This document shows, piece after piece, positions 52,283 through 60,421 of a stretch of 64,000 nucleotides of DNA. The notes below the pieces were generated by a model. It was given only the letters and a program-made list of their open reading frames with translations. It had not been told where the DNA came from and did not search any database. The DNA comes from Vicingus serpentipes. GTDB taxonomy: Bacteria > Bacteroidota > Bacteroidia > Flavobacteriales_E > Vicingaceae. Location of the stretch: NCBI GenBank assembly GCA_024103385.1, contig JAGFIT010000025.1, positions 1 through 64,000 on the forward strand, read 5' to 3'. A program made the translations under genes and the position numbers. The first letter of the stretch is position 1. Each line of letters opens with the position of its first letter.

Positions 52283-52960
52283 CTATTTCTTAACCATCTT
52301 AATAGTCATCTTAATATCTTCTTTAGGCCGATCTCCTCTACCTTTATCTACTGCAGCTATTTTATCTATCACCTCTAAGCCTTCTGTTACTTCTCCAAAA
52401 ATAGTATATTCCATATCTAAATGAGGAACACCTCCAATTGTTTCATAAATATTATACTGTTCCTCTGTGTAAGTAATAACTTTTTCTCTTTTCATTAAAA
52501 ATTTATCCAATTCTTCTCTGGTATATTTTTTCCCTTGAACTATATAAAACTGGGATCCATTAGATGCTTTATCTGGATTCACGCTATCTCCCATTCTGGC
52601 AGCAGCCAATGCCCCCTTTTTATGGATGAAACTATTGTTAAATTCTGCAGGAATTGTATATCCTGGCCCTCCATTTCCAAGCATTTCTCCCTTCTTAGCA
52701 TTTTTTGAATCAGGATCTCCTCCTTGTATCATAAATCCCTCTATCACCCTGTGAAACAAGGTGCTGTCATAAAATCCTTCACTCACTAATTTTATAAAAT
52801 TATCGCGATGCAAAGGGGTTTCATTATACAGTTGCAACTTAATATCTCCATATTCCGTAGAAATAAGAACTTTCGCTGGTTTCTTATTTTTCTGTGCTAA
52901 GGCATTGATACTTAAGAATGTTATCAAAACCAATAGAAGAGAAAGTTTTTTATTTGTCAT
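52283..52960 (-). CDS. Cyclophilin-type peptidyl-prolyl isomerase, exported
   Basis: 225 residues from ATG 52960 (a TTG one codon upstream is dismissed). Signal peptide ending NALAQ. Catalytic cyclophilin motifs are FHRVIEGFMIQGGDPDSK (with the active-site Arg), FNNSFIHKKGALAAARMGDS and NGSQFYIV (about 137-144). An insert of about 30 residues (KKYTREELDKFLMKREKVITYTEE) is a Bacteroidota feature I recall. It catalyses proline isomerisation in the periplasm or outer membrane. Heads the minus-strand run that continues into pheS. Confidence 0.93.
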   Translation of the reverse strand: MTNKKLSLLLVLITFLSINALAQKNKKPAKVLISTEYGDIKLQLYNETPLHRDNFIKLVSEGFYDSTLFHRVIEGFMIQGGDPDSKNAKKGEMLGNGGPGYTIPAEFNNSFIHKKGALAAARMGDSVNPDKASNGSQFYIVQGKKYTREELDKFLMKREKVITYTEEQYNIYETIGGVPHLDMEYTIFGEVTEGLEVIDKIAAVDKGRGDRPKEDIKMTIKMVKK

Positions 52961-52970
52961 CAATATTGTT

Positions 52971-52978
52971 TACATTTG
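52971..52978 (+). promoter_or_regulatory. Candidate -7 element of the 139-residue lipoprotein gene
   Basis: TACATTTG, a full match to TAnnTTTG, 64 bases before the ATG at 53043. No TTTG at the right -33 distance. Confidence 0.4.
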
Positions 52979-53042
52979 TTGATTACAATATTAAGTATTA
53001 ATATACAATTGTAAAATTTACATTGGCTAAAATTAAAAAAAC

Positions 53043-53462
53043 ATGAAACAGCAATACTTATACTTTATAGGGATTATAGCAATTGTAGGGATTATTTCTT
53101 GTGCAAAGGAAAGAGCGCCTGAGTTGCGTGTACATGTTCAAGAAGCAGGTGGAGCTCCTGCAGTAGGAGCGTCAGTTCATGCTTGGCCAGGTAATGATAC
53201 CCTAACCGGTCAAACAGGTAGTGGAATTCGGAACGATGCGGAAATGGATAAAACTGGAACTACTGATGCAAATGGTGATGTTACTTTTAACTTTAAATAC
53301 TCCGTTGTTCTAGATGTAGATGTTGTATATATTAAATCCTCGTTAGACACTGCTATGAACACTGTTAATGATACACTTTATGGATCTAAAGTTGTAAAAA
53401 TTGAATCTGTAAGACAACGCAGTAAAGAAAACGTTTACAATGAATCCATAGTGGTTCAATAA
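53043..53462 (+). CDS. Hypothetical lipoprotein with Ig-like fold
   Basis: 139 residues with lipobox GIISC (Cys about residue 20). The mature part reads like a carboxypeptidase-regulatory/Big-type beta-sandwich: ELRVHVQEAGGAPAVGASV, GTTDANGDVTFNFKY, VDVVYIKS. It ends NVYNESIVVQ. Probably a small surface or periplasmic lipoprotein. Its transcript appears to end at a hairpin lying inside the convergent gene. Function unknown. Confidence 0.75.
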   Translation: MKQQYLYFIGIIAIVGIISCAKERAPELRVHVQEAGGAPAVGASVHAWPGNDTLTGQTGSGIRNDAEMDKTGTTDANGDVTFNFKYSVVLDVDVVYIKSSLDTAMNTVNDTLYGSKVVKIESVRQRSKENVYNESIVVQ

Positions 53463-53463
53463 C

Positions 53464-53796
53464 TCATAAATCGAAATAATCCACAATCGCTTTTTTCAAT
53501 AAGCTTTTTTGTGCATCCCCCTCAATATTGTTGGGGATTTTTTTTATGTTTTTAAAATGGGGCCACCCGTCATCATCTTTCCCAATAAATTGATAATAAC
53601 CATACTTGCCTAATACCGTACATAAACCAATATGTATAATATCTACCTTTTCTTCTTTAGAAAAATTTCGATCATTTTTTCCTAACTCTTGTAGGCCTAT
53701 AATAAACAATATCGTTTGCTCATCTATTCGTTCTCCAAAGCGTTGTTCAATAAACGCCTCTATTTTTTCCCATTCTTGTATTAATTCTTTATCCAT
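53464..53796 (-). CDS. Conserved small cytosolic protein
   Basis: 110 residues, no signal peptide. Acidic, helical: LIQEWEKIEAFIEQRFGERIDEQTILFIIGLQELG, KEEKVDIIHIGLCTVLGKYGYYQFIGKD and the aromatic DDGWPHF. I recall similar proteins as conserved unknowns in Bacteroidota but cannot name a family. Ends tail to tail with the lipoprotein gene, one base apart. Confidence 0.75.
   Translation of the reverse strand: MDKELIQEWEKIEAFIEQRFGERIDEQTILFIIGLQELGKNDRNFSKEEKVDIIHIGLCTVLGKYGYYQFIGKDDDGWPHFKNIKKIPNNIEGDAQKSLLKKAIVDYFDL
53515..53545 (+). terminator. Terminator embedded in a convergent coding region
   Basis: ATCCCC (53515-53520) pairs with GGGGAT (53533-53538) around an inner CAAT/ATTG stem, followed by a run of T. 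It would end the plus-strand lipoprotein transcript 53 bp after its stop, while also coding for part of the opposite gene (around INNIEGD of its C-terminal third). Confidence 0.65.
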
Positions 53797-53896
53797 TGTG
53801 CTAAATTACTGCTTGTTTACTATAAACAATTCATCTTTAATAAATATTTCATGTATTCTAATAACATCAAGCATATTCTGATAGTTTTGCCGTATT

Positions 53897-54448
53897 ATGA
53901 ATTATTTTGATATCGCTATCGTTATTCCTCTAATATGGGGCGGTTATAAGGGGTTTCGGAAAGGTTTTATTATTGAAGTTGCCTCTTTTATTGCTTTAGG
54001 ATTAGGAATATGGGGAGGAGTTAAGTTTTCTGCTCTTTCTGCTAAATACCTAAGTGAAGTGTTTGAGATTTCCGAGAAAGTGATGCCTTTAATTTCTTTT
54101 TCAGTCACCTTTATTCTAATTGTAATAGCTGTTTTTCTAATCGCCAGAATAATTGAAAGAATCATTAAAATTGTTGCCCTAGGATTTATTAATAAAGCTG
54201 CTGGAGCTATTTTTGGTATGCTTAAATTCGGATTAATTATCAGCGTTGTTATTAACTTGGTGAGCACTATCAATGCTGAAGTAGAATTTATTGATTCCGA
54301 GATGAAGGGTTCTTCTTTATTGTATGAGCCCATCAGCAAAATAAGTACTGTTGTTATTCCAGGAATAAAAGAACTCAACTTTAACACCATAGTAGATAAT
54401 ACTATAATGAAAGAAGCCTCTTCAAAAGTAGAAGAGGCCTCAAGTTGA
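53897..54448 (+). CDS. CvpA family membrane protein
   Basis: 183 residues with four membrane spans. Opens MNYFDIAIVIPLIWGGYKGFRKGFIIEVASF, the CvpA/colicin V production signature with the conserved GxxKGFxxG pattern, and continues with LGLGIWGGVKFSALSAKYL. The C-terminal region after the last span is hydrophilic. Members are needed for colicin V production in E. coli and affect envelope integrity; role here unknown. Ends 3 bp from the GldM stop (convergent). Confidence 0.9.
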   Translation: MNYFDIAIVIPLIWGGYKGFRKGFIIEVASFIALGLGIWGGVKFSALSAKYLSEVFEISEKVMPLISFSVTFILIVIAVFLIARIIERIIKIVALGFINKAAGAIFGMLKFGLIISVVINLVSTINAEVEFIDSEMKGSSLLYEPISKISTVVIPGIKELNFNTIVDNTIMKEASSKVEEASS

Positions 54449-54451
54449 TGT

Positions 54452-56074
54452 TTACTTTACTTTTATAACAACATCATTTAACGGTATTGATGTTCCTGTC
54501 GCATCCTGAGCAAATATTTTCGTGAAATACACCATATCGTTTCTTCTCAATCTTCCTAAATCTCCTCTATCTTCCATAGATATGGCGCTCCCATGCCTAA
54601 TTTTATCATTAAAAATCTGAACCCCTCCTCTCCAAACTTCAATTTTATATTTCACAACATCTATCCGAAGTCCTTGAAATACAAAACTCGGATCATATTT
54701 CGCTTTTACTTTTGTGTGTGTTTTAAGTTGAATAGCTCTTTCTGCTGCCGCGTTGACAGAAATGTCGCCTATTTCTGCAATCGGTCTCGGCAATTTCTTT
54801 ACTACAAAGGACATTGACCCCATATTTCTAACTTCTCCATTTTCCATTGTTGCGCTAACTCTCACCTCAACATTTCGTGGAGAATTATTACTCAATTTCA
54901 CCTCGTACTTCCCGCTTGCTGTTTTCGTTATTTTATTTTCAGCACCTGTTATCGTTGCTTTAATATTTTCTGAAGCTACTCCAGGAACAGAAATAGAAAC
55001 TGGGTTTTTTGGGCCAATGTAAAACACATTCATCTTATCTGGAGAAACCACAAGACTGGGTTTAGCAACAATATATTCTGATTTAAAAGGAAAATTTTCT
55101 ACTCCTCCTGTTGGTGTTTTTAATCTTAACACCCCTTCGTAACTAAAAATACCTTCTTTAGATGTTGGCACAATGTATTCCCCCAAACCATTATTAACAG
55201 GAACTGAATCTGCTATCGAAATTAAGTCATTTTTTACCGAATCATACTTTCCAATTAATATTTCAGGGTTTTGAGTGGTACTAAATGCAGCTAAAAAAAT
55301 ATCCGATTTGTACTCTTCTCCCAACAAAACATAATTAGAAGAAGGTATTACCTTAGTAACAATCGTATCAAAATTAAATTCCTTTTTCCCAGCAGCTTGT
55401 AAAAGTGTATTTACCACATCATATTCTACCTTTTTAACATCGGTCTGAATTTTAGATAAGATGGTTATTGTTGCTGCTAGAGGAGTATGATAAAAATTGC
55501 CCATTTCCCACGGCTCAATTCCAGAAGCTGTTTTTACATTTTCCGTTTTTAAATCAATCTTCAGCTTTCCTCTTTCTTTTTCACTAAATAAGGATAACAC
55601 TGTTTGTTTATATGTCGCTAACCTATCTTTTAACTCTCGAGCTAATCCGTTTGATCCGTCTTCACTTTGTCCTATCATTATATTCGTTGGAATATCATAA
55701 TTGTCTTTCCCTTTAGCATATTTTAGTTGCAACGTATCTGCTTCCGATTTGGTTATTTTCTCCGTTTCTTGTAACAATTTAGATTGCACCTCCTTTAAAT
55801 ATAAAATCATCTCTTTTGAAGCCTCTTTTGCTTTTTGCGCTTTTTCCCACAGAGGGGTGACTTTAACTGGATCAAATGTTTTTGCCTGATTGAAATCAGC
55901 ATAAAGGGTGGTGTTTTTTTCATCATAATTGACGACTGAACTTTCTAAACTGGTATTTATTAAAATGAATGCATCCAAAATATCTTTAGATACGTTTAGG
56001 GCGAGTAACGCTGTTAATACTAAATACATCATCCCAATCATTTTTTGACGTGGTGGCAAGTTTCCTCCTGACAT
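54452..56074 (-). CDS. gldM: GldM-type type IX secretion/gliding motor protein
   Basis: 540 residues from ATG 56074, which gives the standard GldM start MSGGNLPPRQKM; an ATG at 56134 adds 20 residues not typical of the family. One membrane span (MIGMMYLVLTALLALNVS, about 12-30) embeds in the inner membrane with GldL, and the periplasmic part has the D1-D4 domain character, with a C-terminal section matching the GldM last domain (VKYKIEVWRGGVQIFNDKIRHG, LGRLRRNDMVYFTKI). GldM transmits proton-motive force to the outer-membrane secretion complex. Usually the gene sits in gldKLMN; here gldL and gldN are absent on both sides, so this is either a relocated gene or a paralogue. Confidence 0.88.
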   Translation of the reverse strand: MSGGNLPPRQKMIGMMYLVLTALLALNVSKDILDAFILINTSLESSVVNYDEKNTTLYADFNQAKTFDPVKVTPLWEKAQKAKEASKEMILYLKEVQSKLLQETEKITKSEADTLQLKYAKGKDNYDIPTNIMIGQSEDGSNGLARELKDRLATYKQTVLSLFSEKERGKLKIDLKTENVKTASGIEPWEMGNFYHTPLAATITILSKIQTDVKKVEYDVVNTLLQAAGKKEFNFDTIVTKVIPSSNYVLLGEEYKSDIFLAAFSTTQNPEILIGKYDSVKNDLISIADSVPVNNGLGEYIVPTSKEGIFSYEGVLRLKTPTGGVENFPFKSEYIVAKPSLVVSPDKMNVFYIGPKNPVSISVPGVASENIKATITGAENKITKTASGKYEVKLSNNSPRNVEVRVSATMENGEVRNMGSMSFVVKKLPRPIAEIGDISVNAAAERAIQLKTHTKVKAKYDPSFVFQGLRIDVVKYKIEVWRGGVQIFNDKIRHGSAISMEDRGDLGRLRRNDMVYFTKIFAQDATGTSIPLNDVVIKVK

Positions 56075-56230
56075 GGTGTTAAGTTTTAAATGATACAATA
56101 CTTTTTTATTAGGGGTATTATTTTCCCTGTTCATTAAGTTGTTTACTTAATTAAAAAAAGTATCGCTGCGCAGGATACCAGAATCTAGTTTTAAAGTCGA
56201 ATATTAAAAATTCGGATAGGTAAATCAAAG

Positions 56231-56257
56231 ATTCTACTTATAGAATACCGTATTCTA
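56231..56257. promoter_or_regulatory. Overlapping palindromes between divergent gldM and proC
   Basis: TAGAATACCGTATTCTA (56241-56257) is a perfect 8-bp-armed palindrome. It shares its left half with ATTCTA-CTTA-TAGAAT (56231-56246), so the two hairpins exclude each other. The site sits in the divergent intergenic region and could be an operator. Confidence 0.4.
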
Positions 56258-56305
56258 AAAAAGATACATTTCTTTATTAAAAAAAGAATATGTTTAAGTT
56301 CTTTG

Positions 56306-56313
56306 TACCTTTG
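56306..56313 (+). promoter_or_regulatory. Candidate -7 element of proC
   Basis: TACCTTTG followed by C, the commonest flavobacterial form of TAnnTTTG, 19 bases before the ATG at 56333. It also argues against translation starting upstream of 56333. Confidence 0.5.
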
Positions 56314-56332
56314 CTATGTTAAATCAAAAACC

Positions 56333-57136
56333 ATGAGTAAACAAATAGCAATAATTGGCGCAGGAAATTTAGGCGTTTCATTAGCTGAAGGATTAGTTGC
56401 TTCTAATCAATATCGTCCTGAAGACTTTATTTTAACTCGAAGACAACTATCAAAAATCCAACATTTAGAAGAAAAAGGATATACATTAACCTCTAATAAT
56501 ATTGAAGCTGTAAAAAAAGCTTCTATTGTGGTAATTAGTGTATTGCCTCAAAAAATTGATACTGTTCTCCAAGAAATAAAAAGTGCTGTAACTTCTAAGC
56601 AACTGATTATTTCTTTAGTGACAGGGATAAGGGTTGATCAAATACAAGAAAAACTAGGAGAAGGTATTCCTATCGTTCGTGCTATGCCAAATACTGCGCT
56701 AGCCATTAGGGAATCTATGACTTGTATTGCAACGACACAACAATGGTCAGAATACCAACAACAAGTAAAATCAATTTTTGAAAATGTAGGAGAAACTGTA
56801 ATCATTAATGAAGAACAAATGACTTCCGCTACCGCACTTTGTGCTTGTGGTATTGCCTTCTTTTTAAGAGCTATAAGAGCCGCTTCACAGGGGGGGAATG
56901 AAATTGATTTTCATTCTGAAGAAGCATTAAAAATGGCTGCGCAAACAGCTAAAGGAGCTGCAAGTTTGTTAATCGCTAATAAATCGCACCCAGAAGATGA
57001 AATTGACAAAGTAACTTCGCCTAAAGGTTGTACAATTGCTGGATTAAATGAAATGGAACACAATGGCTTTAGCTCTTCTTTTATAAAGGGAATTGTTACT
57101 TCAGCTAAACAGGCCAAAGAGCTTTATAGTAAATAA
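56333..57136 (+). CDS. proC: Pyrroline-5-carboxylate reductase
   Basis: 267 residues from ATG 56333. NAD(P)-binding GxGxxG in IAIIGAGNLGVSLAEGL (about residues 5-21), VVISVLPQKID, IVRAMPNTALAIRESMTCI (about 110-128) and the C-terminal P5CR dimer domain with TSATALCACGIAFFLRAI and SPKGCTIAGLNEME (about 233-246). It reduces pyrroline-5-carboxylate to proline, the last step of proline synthesis. The stop overlaps the MscS start (TAATG). Confidence 0.95.
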   Translation: MSKQIAIIGAGNLGVSLAEGLVASNQYRPEDFILTRRQLSKIQHLEEKGYTLTSNNIEAVKKASIVVISVLPQKIDTVLQEIKSAVTSKQLIISLVTGIRVDQIQEKLGEGIPIVRAMPNTALAIRESMTCIATTQQWSEYQQQVKSIFENVGETVIINEEQMTSATALCACGIAFFLRAIRAASQGGNEIDFHSEEALKMAAQTAKGAASLLIANKSHPEDEIDKVTSPKGCTIAGLNEMEHNGFSSSFIKGIVTSAKQAKELYSK

Positions 57137-57975
57137 TGAAAATGATAAAATCCATATTAGAATTTAAACTGATTCAGTTAGATGACTTTAATTTATCTGT
57201 TTACAACCTGTTTATTGTTCTTCTTATCTTTTTTGTTGTTAAAGGAATCACACATAGTATTGATGTCTTCATTAAAAAACGGTTAGAAAAAGATGGGGCA
57301 ACTGTTTTATCCGAAGGAAGAAGTAGGTCCATCACTCAAATTTTTAAATATATCGTTTATGTCTTAGGCTTTTTTCTAATGATTAAAAGTTTAGGTATTA
57401 ATATCGATTTAATTTTAGGTGTTTTTGCTGCTCTAGGATTAGGGGTTGGGTTTGCCTTGCAAGATGTTTTTAAAGATCTAATCTCAGGCATTATCATCTT
57501 GTTCGAAGGCAACGTTTCTATTGGTGATATTTTAGAAGTAGATGGTTTAATTGGGTCTGTTAAAGAAATTAAATTAAGGACATCTCTAATAAGAACTAGA
57601 GATGGTGTATATATGGTTATTCCCAACTCAAGGATAGTGAACGAAAAAGTAATTAACTGGACTACGAATAACACGATAACACGATTTCATGTTGCCGTTG
57701 GTGTTGCTTACGGATCAGATGTTGAAAAAGTGAAGGATTTATTGTTAAAAAGCGCTCATGAAAATAACATGGTGACTAAAAGGCCTGCTCCTGTTGTGTT
57801 TTTTACTGACTTTGGTGATTCTGCTCTTATGTTTGAATTGCTTTTTTGGATAACCAACACCTGGGAGATCAATATGATAAAAAGTGATTTACGCTTTAAA
57901 ATAGACCAGCTATTTAGAGAAAACAGCATCCAAATTCCTTTTCCACAAAGAGACGTACATCTTATCGAAAAATAG
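57136..57975 (+). CDS. Small-conductance mechanosensitive channel
   Basis: 279 residues. Two N-terminal spans and a pore helix with the MscS pattern FAALGLGVGFALQDVFKDLISG (about residues 96-117), then the beta domain (FEGNVSIGDILEVDGLIGSVKEI; RTRDGVYMVIPNSRIVNEKVINW) and the cytoplasmic vestibule domain. It opens on hypo-osmotic shock to release solutes. Overlaps proC by one base and precedes the ClC gene by 3 bp, so osmolyte (proline) synthesis, release channel and anion channel form one transcript. Confidence 0.93.
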   Translation: MKMIKSILEFKLIQLDDFNLSVYNLFIVLLIFFVVKGITHSIDVFIKKRLEKDGATVLSEGRSRSITQIFKYIVYVLGFFLMIKSLGINIDLILGVFAALGLGVGFALQDVFKDLISGIIILFEGNVSIGDILEVDGLIGSVKEIKLRTSLIRTRDGVYMVIPNSRIVNEKVINWTTNNTITRFHVAVGVAYGSDVEKVKDLLLKSAHENNMVTKRPAPVVFFTDFGDSALMFELLFWITNTWEINMIKSDLRFKIDQLFRENSIQIPFPQRDVHLIEK

Positions 57976-57978
57976 AAA

Positions 57979-59754
57979 GTGAACATTAATAACTTATTAA
58001 ATCAATTTTTAATTTGGAGGGTAAAACACATTCAACACAAACATTTTGTGTTGTTTTTGAGCTTAATTGTAGGCTTACTTTCTGGTTTTGCTGTTATTTT
58101 GATAAAAAACAGTGTTCATTTTATTAAAAGTTTATTGACTTATAGGTTCGTAACAGAATACCATAACTATTTATTTTTCCTTTACCCTATAGTGGGGTTA
58201 TCTCTCACGTTAGTTTTTATAAAATATATTATCAAACAACCTGTTGGTCATGGTATTCCTGGTGTATTGTATGCTATTTCTAAAAAAAACAGCATCATAA
58301 AACCTTTTAAAATGTTTTCCTCCATTATTGCTAGTGCCTTAACGGTTGGTTTTGGTGGTTCTGTTGGATTAGAGGGACCAACCGTTGCGACCAATAGTGC
58401 TATTGGCTCTAATGTCGGTCGCTTCTTTAAACTAGATTATAAAACTGTCACTTTGCTTGTAGGTTGTGGTGCTGCAGGCGCGATGTCTGGAATTTTTAAT
58501 GCTCCAATAGCGGCATTGGTTTTTGTGTTAGAAGTGTTTATGTTTGATTTGTCATTAACTTCTATGATTCCCTTTTTAATGGCCTCTGTTTCGGCAGCAT
58601 TAAGTTCCAGAATGATGTTAGGAGATGAAGTGCTTTTTGATATTTCCATACAAGATCATTTTTTAGTAGCAGATGTTCCTTTTTATATTCTATTGGGAGT
58701 GTTTACCGGATTAATTTCCGTTTATTTTAATAAAACTTTTTGGTTGGTTGATTCCTTGTTTGAAAAAATAAAAAGACAACGCGACAAGCTTCTTGTTGGT
58801 GGAATTCTTTTGGGTGTTTTAATCTTTTTTGTTCCTCCTTTATATGGTGAAGGTTTTAAAACAATTAATTCTTTGCTAGCAGGCAACTACAAAGAAATTG
58901 TGAATCAAAGTTTGTTTTTTGATCAGAGAAATAACCTACTAATTATCATCGGGCTTATTTTTGCTTTAGTGTTATTAAAGGTGGTTGCTTCCGCAATTAC
59001 CTTTGGTGCAGGGGGGATTGGAGGTATTTTTGCTCCTTCATTATTTATGGGAGCTTCTAGCGGTTTTGTATTTGCTAAAACGCTAAATCATTTAGGGTTA
59101 ACACATTTATCTGAAAGTAATTTTACACTAGTAGGTATGGCCGGGTTAATTGCGGGAGTTCTTCATGCTCCATTAACCTCTTTATTCTTAATAGCAGAAA
59201 TAACTAGAGGGTATGAATTAATTATTCCACTAATGATTACAGCAGCTATTGCTTATTTAACTTCCAAATACTTTGTTCCTCACTCTGTTTACAACATGCA
59301 ATTAGCAAAAAGAGGACAGCTATTAACTAGGCATAAAGATAAGGCTGTTTTAACATTAATGAAACTTCACTCAGAAGTGGAGAAAGATTTTAATATTCTT
59401 ACCCCTGGCCTTTCTTTAGGAAGCATGGTAAAAGTAATTGCAAAATCTAAAAGAAACTTATTTCCTGTGGTTGGTGAAGACGGTATGCTACATGGTATTG
59501 TAACGTTAGATAATATTCGTGAAATCATGTTTAAGCCTGAACTGTATGATAATGTGTTTATTGAAAGCTTAATGACGCAACCTGCCACTTTTGTATCTTC
59601 CAATGACTCAATGGATGAAGTAATGGAAAAATTTACAGCAACTAATGCATGGAACTTACCAGTTATCGACAACAAAAAGTATGTAGGTTTTGTGTCTAAG
59701 TCAAAATTGTTTAATGCTTACCGTAAAGTGTTAATTGATTTTTCTGATGAATAG
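57979..59754 (+). CDS. ClC chloride channel/antiporter with CBS pair
   Basis: 591 residues from a GTG at 57979. Selectivity-filter motifs are GSVGLEGP (with the gating Glu, about residues 124-131) and GAGGIGGIFAPSLFMGA (about 342-358), plus the helix GMAGLIAGVLHAPLTSLFL. The C-terminal about 150 residues hold two CBS domains (LFPVVGEDGMLHGIVTLDNIREIM; NAWNLPVIDNKKYVGFVSKSKL) that may bind adenine nucleotides. Whether it is a channel or a Cl-/H+ exchanger cannot be decided from sequence. Last gene of the proC - mscS - clc run. Confidence 0.93.
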   Translation: MNINNLLNQFLIWRVKHIQHKHFVLFLSLIVGLLSGFAVILIKNSVHFIKSLLTYRFVTEYHNYLFFLYPIVGLSLTLVFIKYIIKQPVGHGIPGVLYAISKKNSIIKPFKMFSSIIASALTVGFGGSVGLEGPTVATNSAIGSNVGRFFKLDYKTVTLLVGCGAAGAMSGIFNAPIAALVFVLEVFMFDLSLTSMIPFLMASVSAALSSRMMLGDEVLFDISIQDHFLVADVPFYILLGVFTGLISVYFNKTFWLVDSLFEKIKRQRDKLLVGGILLGVLIFFVPPLYGEGFKTINSLLAGNYKEIVNQSLFFDQRNNLLIIIGLIFALVLLKVVASAITFGAGGIGGIFAPSLFMGASSGFVFAKTLNHLGLTHLSESNFTLVGMAGLIAGVLHAPLTSLFLIAEITRGYELIIPLMITAAIAYLTSKYFVPHSVYNMQLAKRGQLLTRHKDKAVLTLMKLHSEVEKDFNILTPGLSLGSMVKVIAKSKRNLFPVVGEDGMLHGIVTLDNIREIMFKPELYDNVFIESLMTQPATFVSSNDSMDEVMEKFTATNAWNLPVIDNKKYVGFVSKSKLFNAYRKVLIDFSDE

Positions 59755-59763
59755 TTTTTTAAT

Positions 59764-59779
59764 AATGATAGATATCATT
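59764..59779. terminator. Weak hairpin after the ClC gene
   Basis: AATGATA-GA-TATCATT, perfect 7-bp arms, 9 bp after the ClC stop; T-rich sequence follows but no uninterrupted run. Confidence 0.35.
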
Positions 59780-59830
59780 GTTTGAGATAATTTGTTTTCC
59801 CATTTTTGTTAAAAATTAAAAAGAAAGGGT

Positions 59831-60262
59831 ATGAAAAAAAGAACTTTAAGTATTGTAGCTTTCAGTGCAATATTTGCATTTGCTACTTTGACTTCTTGTG
59901 GTGGTGGTAATCATCAAAAAGAAGTAACTCAAGAGGAAACTACTACTGAAGAAGATGTTGTGGAAAAAGTTGTAGAAGAAACTGTAGCGAAACCTACACA
60001 AGCTGGAGCAGACTTGTTTAAAGCTAATGCTTGCGTGGCTTGTCATCAAGAAGACAGAAAAATAGTTGGTCCTTCATTAAAAGACATTGCCACAGGTTAT
60101 ACTGACAATACGGAAGGATTGATTGCTTTTTTAGCAGGTGAAGGTGAAGCGATTATTGATCCTTCTCAAGCAGCTGTTATGGCTCCTCAAATAGAAACAA
60201 CAAAAGCAATGAGTAATGAAGAAAGAACTTCCATTGCTGATTATATTATGAGTACTAAATGA
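59831..60262 (+). CDS. c-type cytochrome lipoprotein
   Basis: 143 residues with lipobox TLTSC (Cys about residue 23). A Glu/Thr-rich linker (about 30-55) is followed by a class I cytochrome c domain: the heme site ACVACHQ (CxxCH, about 68-72), VGPSLKDIA with the conserved GPxL, and a C-terminal helix NEERTSIADYIMSTK. The axial Met is probably that of VMAPQ or KAMSNEE. It carries single electrons in the periplasm, anchored to a membrane. No oxidase or reductase gene lies nearby to name its partner. Confidence 0.93.
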   Translation: MKKRTLSIVAFSAIFAFATLTSCGGGNHQKEVTQEETTTEEDVVEKVVEETVAKPTQAGADLFKANACVACHQEDRKIVGPSLKDIATGYTDNTEGLIAFLAGEGEAIIDPSQAAVMAPQIETTKAMSNEERTSIADYIMSTK

Positions 60263-60290
60263 TCGCCATTTAAGCTTATTATGATTTTAG

Positions 60291-60325
60291 AAAAGTCTTG
60301 TTCGAAAAAACAAGACTTTTCTTTT
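60291..60325 (+). terminator. Intrinsic terminator after cytochrome gene
   Basis: AAAAGTCTTGTT (60291-60302) pairs with AACAAGACTTTT (60309-60320), followed by CTTTT. It starts 29 bp after the cytochrome stop. Confidence 0.88.
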
Positions 60326-60421
60326 AGATTAAACAACCTATATGCAGATATATTAGAAAATATAGCGACTCATCAAGTTGGTAATTTTTTTAAAAAAGAG
60401 CCCTCCTTTAATTATCCCAAA

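Noticed and set aside
56303-56332. Upstream TTG start for proC
   Set aside because: It falls on the -7 promoter element TACCTTTG; ATG 56333 gives the standard ProC N-terminus.
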